DNA of 64,000 nucleotides. Origin: Welwitschia mirabilis. Its lineage: Eukaryota; Gnetophyta; Gnetopsida; Welwitschiales. The stretch covers positions 190,426,127 to 190,490,126 of the forward strand of contig JBOZIK010000001.1 of assembly GCA_051453625.1 (NCBI GenBank). The letters run 5' to 3'. Under the pieces are notes generated by a model. That model was not told the DNA's origin. It saw nothing but the letters and a program-made list of their open reading frames with translations, and did not search any database. This document shows positions 11,731 through 22,211 of the stretch, in pieces; the stretch's first letter is position 1; the number at the start of each line of letters is the position of its first letter. A program made the translations under genes and the position numbers.

Positions 11731-12239
11731 TGTATGATCATTTTCTGCCTCCCCATTGACACTCACATCAAGGCAATGAAGGGAGGCGACAATGAATGTA
11801 CCCAGAAAATAACAATGGCAACCACCTTAAGTAAAATAGAAAACAACACATCAAAAACAATGATAGAAAAGATCACAACAAGAGAATGGAGAGCAAAGAG
11901 GAGATCACAAAAAACAAAAAAACAAAAACAACGCGGATCAAAAGGCAAAGGTAGGGAAAATGCGAGGGGAACCAAAAACACAGATGTGAGAAGAATAGTA
12001 AGGCTAGAAGAAATATAGAAGCAGATCAGAGCATAGACTTGATAATTAGAAGTGTAGAGAAGCTATCAGTCAACAGCAAATCAGAGGAGAACAGCATCAT
12101 AGAAGCTAGAAAAGCAACATGCAGTGAAGATGACAAGGTGCTAAAGTGCTAGTGGCTACTGCCTTCATGTTAGTTATTAAAGGCAAGCAAAAGATGGAGG
12201 CAACGCCAGTGTCAAAAGTAGAGATGTAGAGAAAACATA

Positions 12240-12262
12240 AGAGAGAGAGAGAGAGAGAGAAA
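12240..12262 (+). repeat. (GA)n microsatellite in LTR of family III
   Basis: About eleven GA units. The partner LTR at the equivalent position (about 19960-19975) has only GAAAGAGAG, so the array expanded after insertion or was lost in the other copy. Confidence 0.9.
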
Positions 12263-13288
12263 AATAGGGGTGTTTTGGAGAGCAGAGGGTAAGCAAAAAG
12301 AGAGGATGGAAGACACAATATGGCTGTGAAAAGAGCAAGGAAAGGCCTACAAAAAAGAGGAAAATGTAAGGGCAGAAAAATAGTTAAACATTATAAGGAA
12401 AAAGGAGATTATAGCAGAAGAAAAGGTAGTGCTTCTTTTCAAATACTCATGATTTTGGGGAAGAAAAGCTAGAGCTGCATCCATTTAACATTTCTTTTTG
12501 TCTAATTTTAAGCTACCTTCATTTCAGGCATGCTTGTTTTTACTTCATGTTTAGTTCATTTTATTTCTTTGATTCTGTGATGTTTCATCTTTCATCTTGT
12601 TGGTCTGACAATTCTTAGTTTTAACAATGATAAAACTGCTAGTAAATGCATAAACACATTTACTGTGTAAAATTTCTTTCAAATAAGAATTAAGGATCTA
12701 TAAATATCAGGACCAAGGTTCACTATTTTGAGTTTTGAGAAATATAATATATGCATTGCTGTGTTCCTTATATTCTGAATCAAAAACGTTAGAATTTTCA
12801 ATCTATTTGACATAGATTTTTACCTTCAGACAATATTAGTTAATGCAACATATTTTTCTTGGTGCCTTGTTTCAAAATGGTTTTGTTTTTAGCTGAAAGA
12901 TAACATCACCACAATAATGTATTATTATAGGCACAATTAAATTTAATGGTCGATATTTCATAAACACGTCTTCTGATCTTTTTATTTTATCACTTCATCA
13001 ATGGTTTCATGATCAATCATTTAGCTATTTATGACCTCAATCTGATCTCATATTTTATAACCATATCCCTTTTTTTCTATTAAAGTAAAAAAAAAAACAT
13101 TCATGATATTTAATTATTATGCTTTTAAGTATGCATTAATATACTTAGTGTCAGATCAAATAGAGTCAATAACACAAAAAGAAAAAACTACACCCAAATT
13201 ATCAAAGTAACATTAGACCAAGCTTAATAATCCAATGTCAAGAAATAAATTTAGAACTAATCTTTGGGTTTAGAAAAATTTCCTAAAT

Positions 13289-13312
13289 AGTTTGATTTCA
13301 GAAGGATGGCCA
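13289..13312 (+). repeat. Primer-site-like junction duplicated inside the family III LTR
   Basis: GTTTGATTTCAGAAGGATGG here, and GTTTGATCTTAGAAGGAGGG at about 30553 in the other LTR, resemble the sequence directly after the LTR end at 13644 (GTTTGATGCTAGAAGGAGAG). The preceding bases are also alike (CCTAAATA versus CTTAAACA). The last 350 bp or so of the LTR may therefore have been added by duplication of the LTR-leader junction. Confidence 0.5.
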
Positions 13313-13349
13313 TACTCAAATACCGTATAACGAGATTAAAACTACTTTA

Positions 13350-13600
13350 ATGTTGTCAAATTTAGTTAAAATAGTCAAATCCAATCAACCATTAAAGCTC
13401 ACCAAATGCAGTCAAAATAGTTAAACTTTGTCAAACTCAATCAAATTTTGTCAATGAAATTAGTCAAGATTAAAATTAGTTAATTACAATCAACCATAGT
13501 CAAATTCAATTAAGCTTAATCAAACTAGGTGAAATTGCCAAATTTTATTTAAACGCAATCAAATCGCTATCAAACCAATCAACTTATTATCACATGACAT
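13350..13600 (+). repeat. Degenerate AGTCAAA-type short repeats
   Basis: Words of the form GTCAAA, ATCAAA and GTTAAA recur every 10-20 bp for about 250 bp. The same pattern is in the other LTR at about 30610-30870. The array is not a strict tandem repeat and its role is unknown. Confidence 0.6.
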
Positions 13601-13643
13601 TATAACTGATTCATTGTTTATGAGAGAGAAAATCTCTTAAACA

Positions 13644-15860
13644 GTTTGATGCTAGAAGGAGAGCTCCTCTTGTAAGTTTCTTAATTATTTGATTCAACAT
13701 TTCCTATCAACATTTCCTACCATCTTGTTTTAAACTCGGAATAATCATAATGCTAATGTCAATGAGAGGTAAAAGGCCTGTGTTTTTGAAGAGATGTACA
13801 AACTCCTCATTCAACAAGATCCCTCTACACTCACCACAGACGAGCTTCACATGATCATGGACTACAGAGCTTATTGGAACCCATACCTTATCCACCTTAG
13901 TAAGAAAATTCATGTCATGACATTTAAGAGGTTAGGATTGATTAGCCAAGAAAGGAGTCAGACTCGTCAAAATGAACTCCTCTATGAAAAGAGCAAAGAT
14001 GAAGAGTTTATTTATAAATGGGATCATGAAGAAAATCCAAATACCCAGTGACAACCATAAGCACAAGGTCCAAAGAAATAGGCTGATGAGAATGATAACT
14101 TAATCGAGTACTCCACACATGGAGACAAATTAGCTAAAAACATGTAAGTTAAAAATAAAACTCTTAATTAACCTCATTTGAAAACCATCTAGAAAGCTAT
14201 TAATGACCTAGAATAATGTCTCCAAAACAAGAAGAGCTATTTAGAATCTAATTTTGATGATACATCCATTCACCCCTCTGTTTTACTTTGAGAAATCCAC
14301 AAGTGTAGAAGATCCCATCATGCATGTGAGAATCTATAAACATGCACGCCATATGTACAACATCAAATAAAACACAACCTATCACCTATTTTATTGATCT
14401 TTGAAATGACAAGTCCTTGCATGGTATCATAAGATACTGATTCATTTGGTCATAAGTGTAAAACAACTACTGAAAATGTTTGTTCAACATTACTTCATTA
14501 ATATCATAAAATGAATGATGTTAGATGTCATGACCACAATGAAATAACAATTCAACAAAATAGTACAAGAGTATGCACAATGATAAAGGGTTGTTGCCTT
14601 ACAATTAGAAACCTCCATCGTAAATTCTGATATGACATAGCTTTTAGCCAAGTTGTGCACCCTATGTTTCTAAACATCTTAGAATGCATTCATTTGAAAG
14701 ATTAAAATAAGATGTTATACTAGAAAAAAGAATTAAGGTTGTAGGAGAAGAGAAAGGATCCATAAAGTATGACAATACCTCTAAAGGAAACCATCCAAAA
14801 AGGACAAGAACACTATAGGCAGCAACCTAAAGAATGCTAATGTCGTTAATCAATGAACTTAATCAGTTTACCTACCCTAACTAATGGACAACCTGATGAT
14901 GGTGCAAATGGCACCTCAAGCTCCTTTTTCTTCAAAATATTTTTCTTATTAACAGGCTTATCATCAATCATGTTATTCTCCATAGCAATAAGTGCAATTA
15001 CCACCACATCCTTAACAACACACATATATGCCACAAAGTCAAAGTGAAAATAGGCGTCGAAATCGAGCCACAATCTCTCAATTCAAAAGGAGCTTTACAA
15101 ATCTAATATACCAATGATATAAATCCTTTAAACACTACTAAAAAAGGGGATAATTCAATTACCTCTAATGAGATAAATGGATCAAAATGCACTAAAACCA
15201 AGAAGGTATGATGAGTAAAAGTGTTGTAAGTACCATCAAGTTTAAGGGCATTATAAGATACATTGTTTAAGACATAATTGAAAATAAAAAAGAATAAAGT
15301 TTAACATTATCTTAGTAGCTACAAATGAACAACTTGAAATCTACAAAAATCCCTTCCTTGCTCAATCTTTTACATCGCAACCACCATAGAATGCAATATT
15401 TCAAAACAACAATAATCCCTTTGCAATTCTAGTAATCTATGATTGAAATGAAAAGTCACTAGAATAAGGTGTTTAGGAGAATAAGAAAAAATTAGAGGTA
15501 ATGGTTTGAGCATAATATTCTTAAACTCATCCTACCCCTTAACCACATATGCCAATGCAGTCACTTATCTCTAAAGTAGAGGAGGCATATCATTACTTAA
15601 CCTCATTAATTAAGAGCTTTGAGTCCTATAAACTTGCATTTAAAATGATATGCAAGGGGTGTTTGGGCTTGAAATCTCTTCATGATTAAAGTTAACCATC
15701 CAAGGAAGAAGCTACTTCAAAGTAGATGCATATTCAAAAGAGCGAAGAAGACAAGGAAGTAATCCAGTTCTTACACCATGAGATTACTACAACTCTGAAG
15801 AAGATGATTGTAACTAAATCATATTATATATTTGTAAAAACCAGCCTACCAAAGTGAGTA
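13644..15860 (+). other. Primer site and degenerate gag region of family III
   Basis: GTTTGATGCTAGAAGGAGAG directly follows the LTR end, where a primer-binding site belongs; I cannot assign the tRNA with confidence. An 85-codon + frame (13794-14051) and shorter frames follow. By position this is gag, but no Gag motif is clear enough to claim. The short hydrophobic frame at 14853-15047 looks like chance. Confidence 0.45.
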
Positions 15861-15867
15861 AAGCCTT

Positions 15868-16209
15868 CATCAATTATAAAGCCAAATTAAATGTCATAGG
15901 TTTGTCATGCCTTGAGAAGCTTAAAATGAATCATTTCTTAAAGATGAAGAAAGGTGTGACAATCAGAGGTTTAAGGACCATGAGGACAAATCAAGAGGGA
16001 TAGCTACTTTACCTATTAAAGTGGCTCAAAAGGTCAAAGGCACTGAATTTCACATAATTAATAATGCTACAACATTTAACTTACTACTAGGTAATCCTTG
16101 GATCATGGACACAGTGGTAATTATGTCATTATATCACCAAAAGCTAAAGTTTATCAAATCAAGGATCTCAGTGCCATTTGAAAGAAATAACATTGTGATG
16201 AACATTTAG
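15868..16209 (+). pseudogene. Retropepsin (aspartic protease) fragment of Tat-lineage type, family III
   Basis: The reading shows VIGLSCLEKLKMN (about 15893-15931), then, after a frameshift or stop, EFHIINNATTFNLLLGNPW (about 16042-16098) and YHQKLKFIKSRISVPFE. This matches the C-terminal half of plant retroelement proteases ('VMPLSTLKKLG ... FQVMDIPATYNLLLGRPWIH ... LHQKLKF'), which cleave Gag-Pol. The catalytic DSG-like part should lie just upstream of about 15890 and is not recognisable. The last 62 codons are open (16021-16206). The copy is broken and would not give an active enzyme. Its position downstream of gag supports + orientation for family III. Confidence 0.7.
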
Positions 16210-17678
16210 GTACCATCTCAATCATCTTCCTCATCATTGCCTTGAAAACCAGAAAAACGAATCATCCCTTCTTACACTTTGAACATGATTGAGTGGACCC
16301 TTATAAGATGAAGATCTCACTCATTTCTGACACTTAAATCCTAGATGCAAGGTGGATTCCATTCCTCCTACATAACTTTTCAAATAGCTCATGATTTAAG
16401 ATTCTCTAATTTAAAAAAGAAAAAAAATAAAAAAGAGAAAATTAAAAAAATTATTTAAAACAAAAAAACATGTTTATTTAAAATTAAAAAAATACAAAAA
16501 GAATTAAAAACATGAAAATACAAAAATAAAAAAAATATGTACATATCTGTATGTACCAAAAAAAAAAATGAATTAAAAAAAAAGAAAAAAACCCCTTAAA
16601 AAAAGCTACTTTACTCATCTAGCTAAAACGCAAAGGACAAAGTCCTTAACGGTCAAAATACCTCATACAAAATGAGTTCACACAACCAAGCAAAATCTCA
16701 GTGGCTGAGCAAAGGCCTCAGCTTATCACACCACTCAAGAACACTTTCAAAGTATATTGTTTCACTCCCTTCCGCCATCCTCCCATCAGAAAAAAAAGAG
16801 AGCAAAGTCTCTTCTAAAATAGTTCATGTTTTTGCTTTTAAAGTCTTTCAATCAGAGTATCTTAGCATGTTTTTTAGTGTTTTCTCTTGATTCGATCCTT
16901 ATTATTGTTTTTGTCATTCACTTATGTTCTTCATGTCTTTATAGCCTAATCTTGTTTTACTTTGCCACCAACCATTACCTTAAATTCATTTACTTCCTTT
17001 TATTGTACAACCTTTGGATACTTCTTTATAACAAGTTAACTTCTCAGTGGCTTAGTTTTTATCTTATAGAAAAGTATATTTTAGATGACCTTATTAAGGT
17101 TCTTAATTTAGATGCTATAAAAAACTTAGGATCAATGGATAATAGTTGAGACTATGTCACTTGATAACCGATATACTCTTGGAATGATAGAAGCAATTGA
17201 GTAGGAAAATCATCCCACATAAGATATGCATCCCTTCACCATTAGCTAACTGACTTCTTAGCATAATTTCTTGGCTAAGGCCATTTCTTTATTTGATCAT
17301 CTATTCATTTGGTCTTGTGTTATAGTACATTTGAGTTTTTGTCAAAGTAATTTTCTACTTTTAGGCATTTACAGTGGTAATATTGGGTTAAATCTAATCT
17401 TAAGAAATTCCAATGTCTATGACCTATAGTGTCATAAGTTATTTTATATTAACATCAATTATGTCAAACATGATGTTTATTTTCAGTTATGAGCTTTAAA
17501 ATTTGTCATTCTAATGATCAATCAATGTTTAAAAAAGAAAAAAGAAGAGAATAATCCAAGCCAATTGGTCAAAGGGGAAAAAAAGAAAGAGAAGAAGAGA
17601 AAACAAAAAGAAGGGGAAAAAAAGGAAAAAAACATGATGTCCTACTACAAGCACACCGAGGTAAATATTTGTAAGAGG
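16210..17678 (+). other. Family III internal region with A-rich and purine-rich tracts
   Basis: Long A-rich blocks lie at about 16405-16600 and purine blocks at about 17530-17640. Hydrophobic frames at 16826-17149 reflect T-rich sequence and match no known protein. No RT, RNase H or integrase motif is visible before the gap at 17679. Confidence 0.5.
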
Positions 17679-18556
17679 NNNNNNNNNNNNNNNNNNNNNN
17701 NNNNNNNNNNNNNNNNNNNNNNNNNNNNNNNNNNNNNNNNNNNNNNNNNNNNNNNNNNNNNNNNNNNNNNNNNNNNNNNNNNNNNNNNNNNNNNNNNNNN
17801 NNNNNNNNNNNNNNNNNNNNNNNNNNNNNNNNNNNNNNNNNNNNNNNNNNNNNNNNNNNNNNNNNNNNNNNNNNNNNNNNNNNNNNNNNNNNNNNNNNNN
17901 NNNNNNNNNNNNNNNNNNNNNNNNNNNNNNNNNNNNNNNNNNNNNNNNNNNNNNNNNNNNNNNNNNNNNNNNNNNNNNNNNNNNNNNNNNNNNNNNNNNN
18001 NNNNNNNNNNNNNNNNNNNNNNNNNNNNNNNNNNNNNNNNNNNNNNNNNNNNNNNNNNNNNNNNNNNNNNNNNNNNNNNNNNNNNNNNNNNNNNNNNNNN
18101 NNNNNNNNNNNNNNNNNNNNNNNNNNNNNNNNNNNNNNNNNNNNNNNNNNNNNNNNNNNNNNNNNNNNNNNNNNNNNNNNNNNNNNNNNNNNNNNNNNNN
18201 NNNNNNNNNNNNNNNNNNNNNNNNNNNNNNNNNNNNNNNNNNNNNNNNNNNNNNNNNNNNNNNNNNNNNNNNNNNNNNNNNNNNNNNNNNNNNNNNNNNN
18301 NNNNNNNNNNNNNNNNNNNNNNNNNNNNNNNNNNNNNNNNNNNNNNNNNNNNNNNNNNNNNNNNNNNNNNNNNNNNNNNNNNNNNNNNNNNNNNNNNNNN
18401 NNNNNNNNNNNNNNNNNNNNNNNNNNNNNNNNNNNNNNNNNNNNNNNNNNNNNNNNNNNNNNNNNNNNNNNNNNNNNNNNNNNNNNNNNNNNNNNNNNNN
18501 NNNNNNNNNNNNNNNNNNNNNNNNNNNNNNNNNNNNNNNNNNNNNNNNNNNNNNNN
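17679..18556. other. Assembly gap (878 N)
   Basis: A run of N inside family III. Because the length is not a round number it is probably an estimate from read pairs. Any pol sequence of this element would have to lie here, though 878 bp is too short for a full pol. Confidence 0.99.
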
Positions 18557-19455
18557 CAATCTAGCTTCGGCTTATAGATCCTTACACTCTTAGCAATGGT
18601 TTGACTCCCCTTATTATGATGAACAGTGTTTACTAAACATTTCATTGGCTTGATTTTCCCACAACTTCAAAGATATGACCTTGCAAACATTTAGAACATC
18701 TTGGTCATTGGATGATAATTTAGTAAGATCTTACTTATTGTCGTAGCCAAGAATTGGATTGAGTTATAGTCTAAACATTATGTTGATACTTTGCAAAATA
18801 ACCATAGGCATTATCATAATCACTACCCTTATTGCATGATACGTTATGCTATTTAGCATCGAACCACGCATTAACGACATCTAATAATGCTAGAATTCAT
18901 ACCAATAGACTTTGCTAGGTTGGCATTTAGAGGTGTAGAAATCAATTTTTTTGTACCCCTATCTGTCCATTCTCACCTAGTATTTACTTGATACTTACAA
19001 TTGATTACCTCAAAGTCATCTTTGCATTTACTCATACCCATTTGAGACTAATTCCACTTCTTAGTTAACTTGTTATCTTTTGGTATTTGTCCCTTTTCAC
19101 CACCTTGCAATGTTGTAATAATCTATTTTCCCATTGTAATTAACTCTTATGCCCTTGATTTATTTATTACTCTCCCACATCCTAGTCTATCCTTGTCTGT
19201 TTTCCAATATCTTTTTTATCCTCCCATTGTACATCCCTTTAATTCCTTGCATTCATGTTACTTAACATGAAAAAAAAAGGAAAAAAAAAGAAAGAAGAAA
19301 AGAGAAAAAAATTAAAAAAAAAAAGGAAAAGATATATTAAAAAAGAGAAAAGAAGGAAAAAGAAAAAGAAAAATAAAAATAACCTAAGCATGTGTCTAAA
19401 TATTGTTTTAATATGGAGCTTTATTCCACTCACCTCCACATCAAAAGCGAACAAC
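18557..19455 (+). other. 3' internal region of family III, noncoding, with purine tract
   Basis: No domain is recognisable. A strongly purine-rich tract of about 120 bp (19264-19380) precedes the LTR by some 75 bp. The bases directly before the LTR (AAAAGCGAACAAC) are a poor polypurine tract, so the plus-strand primer site may have decayed or shifted. Confidence 0.5.
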
Positions 19456-20315
19456 TGTATGATCACTTTTTGCCTCCTCATTAGTACTTACACGAAGGTA
19501 GTAGAGGAACACAACAATGAAGGCACCTAGAAAACCATAAAGGCAACCACATCAAGCAAAATATAAAATAATACATTAAAAACAATGGTGGAATAGATCA
19601 CAATAGGAGAATGAAGAGCAAAGAGAAAATTGTAGAAAACATAAAAACAACATGGATTAAGAATGTAAAGGAGGGAAAAACGTAAGGGGAATAAAAAATG
19701 CGATTGCAAGAAAAACCATGAGGCTAGAAGAAGACAGGGACAGATTAGAGCATAGGCTTGAAAATTAGAAAAGTAGAGAAGCCAGTAGTCAATAGTACAT
19801 TAAAGGAGAAACAGTGCCACAAAAGCTAGAATAGTGACACGCAAAGAAGTTGGCAAGGTGCTAAAGAATTGGTAGCTTTTGCCTTCATACTGGTTATCAA
19901 AGGTAGGCCAAACATGAAGGAAACACTAGTATCAAAGACAAAGACATAGAAAAGACATGATAGAAAGAGAGAAAAACAGGGGCATTTTGAAGAATAGAGG
20001 GAAAATAAAAAGAGAAACAACGACATTTTGGAGAATAGAGGAAAAGCAAAAAGAGAGGATGGGAGACACAATAGGGTTGTGAAAAGAGAAAGGAAAAGCT
20101 TACGAAAAAGCAAAAAACATAAGGGCAGAAAGATAGTCAAACACTATGAGGAAAAAAAAGATTATAGCCAAAGTGGAGGTAGTGCTTCTCTTCAAAGACT
20201 TGTGATTCTGGGAAGAAAAGGTAGAGCTACATTTATTTAGCATTCATTTTGTCTTATTTTAAGCTACGTTGGATTCTAGACATGTTTGTTTTTACTTCAT
20301 GTTTAGCTCATTTTG
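19456..20315 (+). repeat. 3' LTR of family III, left part
   Basis: Starts TGTATGATCA and follows the left LTR to the equivalent of 12563, where family II interrupts it within TTTTG. It contains a local duplication of about 40 bp (about 19980-20042, with GAATAGAGG repeated) not present in the left LTR. Confidence 0.87.
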
Positions 20316-21221
20316 TGTAATGACCTGATTTTCGTACTTAAAATTTTCTTCTAGCTTGATACTAAAATATAATGGTAATATAGTTTTCTAATGATTGAAG
20401 CTTATTTGTCAAAATATTTCTTTTATCTAACGACTGGGGTTTATTTGAATAACGACTTAACTTATAATATATTTAAAATAACTCGTTTAGAATATAAGGG
20501 ATATGAAATTTAGACTTGATTAAGGAAAAGAAGACAAATCTTTAAAATAACTGTTATGATTTGTTAATGAAATCCCTTAAGTAATTTCTGCTAATTCTAT
20601 GCTTCGAATAAAAATAATAGCACTACATGGAATAAAAATAATACCATTACAAGAGATTCTTTTAATCAACAGGAAATCAACATCTTTTAAAAAAAATTCT
20701 TTTGCAAAATAAATTATTATAACAAATTCTTGATTTACCAATAATTAGGAATTTTTTTTCATTAGCTTGTAAATAAGACAACATTGTTTATACAAGATCA
20801 ATATTCATCCTTCAAAACTCAATCAACACTTACAAGCGTAAGTACATAGATATTTGCAAATGTAATTTTACAAGGAATGCAGCTAATAATATTCTTCAAT
20901 GCCAAAGTAATTATTTTTAAAAATGAGAAAAATCCATAGAAGACATGTAGCTTTAACTTCTTTCCACCTCATTCATCGAAGCTTTTCCTACATAATAGGC
21001 ATGGTGTGAGAACTGTACCTTCACAATTCATAGTATGATCCATGACAAAGTTTAAGTTAAGGGGTTTCCAATGCTTAAGAAGGGATCCTCAAAAATATCA
21101 AATGACCAAAACCTCATATCAGATACAATAATTGAGGTACAAATATCCAATTCTTGGTAAACTAAGAATGTTCAATGAATAGTATGCCCTTTCAAAAGGG
21201 TGTCAAAATACCCATTTGTCT

Positions 21222-21392
21222 AGAGGTTCATTCCTATGGCCAATAGGAACCCTTCATATGGGATAAACCCTCTGAAGCCGCATCTCATGCATGACTAGAC
21301 GGATTATAAACATCACCCTGATCCCTCTGACAGCTCACTCCTATGGCCAAGAGAAGCTCTTCATGTGGCCTAGTCCCTGAAGTCGCATGATT
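21222..21392. repeat. Internal duplication within the family II LTR
   Basis: TTCATTCCTATGGCCAATAG ... CTGAAGCCGCAT and CTCACTCCTATGGCCAAGAG ... CTGAAGTCGCAT are two diverged copies about 110-120 bp apart. In the middle LTR (about 26867-27015) the second unit is truncated by a deletion. Confidence 0.7.
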
Positions 21393-21679
21393 TAATCACT
21401 TAGAGAAGTTTTAAGCATAGAATGGAAATCATATCCAAGATATTTTATGCGTAAGAAAAATATTTACATGAGACATGTAAAAAGATGCAGGAATCAATTA
21501 GAACATACAAAAAATAGATGAAGTACATAAACCATATAAGAAATTAAAGTAAGCCATAGAATCATACCAATTATAAGATGAAACTCAAGATCTTGTGAAG
21601 ATTACAAGGTTCTAAGGCTTTTCTGAGCTTCAAGAATAAGATTGCAAGATTCAATGGTAATAACTTTTCCAAGATGTGA

Positions 21680-21700
21680 AATATGAGAAGATAAAGATCC
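21680..21700 (-). promoter_or_regulatory. TATA box of the family II LTR
   Basis: On the minus strand the sequence reads CTATAAATAGGATC, a good plant TATA box. Upstream of it on that strand is the GTG/CAC-rich repeat stretch (21720-21850), which may serve as an upstream control region. The middle LTR has a damaged version near 27275. Confidence 0.5.
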
Positions 21701-21714
21701 TATTTATAGTAGAA

Positions 21715-21855
21715 AGTGTATGATGTGAATAGGCACCAAGTAAGAGAGTGGTGCAAGTGGTGGAGTGATGTGATGAATGTGGTAAAAGTGGCAAAAGTGG
21801 TGTAGTGGAAGTGATGAATGTGATGAAGGTGGTGGTGAAGTGGTGGGAATTTCAT
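21715..21855 (-). repeat. GTG/CAC-rich short repeats upstream of the LTR promoter
   Basis: Imperfect repeats of GTGGTG, GTGATGAATGTG and AAAAGTGG occur over 140 bp, and again in the middle LTR at about 27297-27410. Their position in the U3-like part suggests a regulatory function, but this is inference. Confidence 0.5.
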
Positions 21856-22211
21856 TACCTTGCCAAGCCACTAAGTAAATAATAAATAATAATCATGCTT
21901 GCCATAATTAATGAATAATAAATTAGCAGCAATAATAAGATATGCCATAACATCCTAGCAATTTTTGTAATATATAAAAATAAGAATAAATCATCTTTAT
22001 TCAAAATAATTTCAATTTCAAATCCATAATTCATTGGCCTTTGCTAAAATGAGCAATTAAATGAATAAAGCCAAGGCATAAAATAATAGTTATGAGACTA
22101 TTAGCTATTAACATAAAATATTCACCTTATAAAATTTCATATTCTCTTTTGACTTATTTATCAAAATATTTTGAACTTAAATCTTGATTGTTAAAAATTT
22201 GGGAAGTAACA

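Larger units (their letters stand above)
11731..13643 (+). repeat. 5' LTR of family III
   Basis: A 1913-bp LTR from TGTATGATCA to CTCTTAAACA. It is alignable with 19456-20315 plus 29801-30913. It includes a (GA)n tract at about 12240-12262 and a tail of degenerate AGTCAAA-like words (13350-13590). Inside it, at about 13289-13312, is a second copy of the LTR-end/primer-site junction. No RT-like coding sequence is visible. Confidence 0.87.
20316..22211 (-). repeat. Family II LTR, outer left copy (3' LTR)
   Basis: An LTR of 1896 bp from TGTAATGACC to GGGAAGTAACA on the + strand. It is followed on the right by the tract complementary to AAGGGGTGGAGAAA, the polypurine tract of the minus-strand element. 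It contains an internal duplication near 21220-21390 and a GTG-rich stretch at 21720-21850. It is alignable with 25974-27770. Confidence 0.87.

Noticed and set aside
11763-11981. Minus-strand 72-codon ORF with a membrane-like sequence
   Set aside because: It is antisense to an A/G-rich part of the family III LTR; the partner LTR (19527-19709) gives a different, compositionally similar frame.
13350-13600. CRISPR-like or satellite array
   Set aside because: The short words are irregularly spaced and diverged, with no constant repeat-spacer pattern, and this is plant nuclear DNA.
14853-15047. 64-codon ORF with a transmembrane-like stretch in family III
   Set aside because: An overlapping minus frame of equal length exists and neither resembles a retroelement protein; likely chance.
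16826-17149. 107-codon hydrophobic ORF
   Set aside because: Phe/Leu/Ile/Tyr-rich because of T-rich DNA within family III; no family resemblance and no supporting copy.
17514-18645. Apparent long ORFs of 300-360 codons
   Set aside because: They consist almost entirely of X from the N run at 17679-18556; the real flanks give only a few dozen residues of low-complexity sequence. The same holds for the long frames over 51724-52384, 54866-55417 and 57728-58268.
19255-19530. 91-codon lysine-rich ORF
   Set aside because: Translation of an A/G-rich tract upstream of the family III 3' LTR; no evidence of coding.
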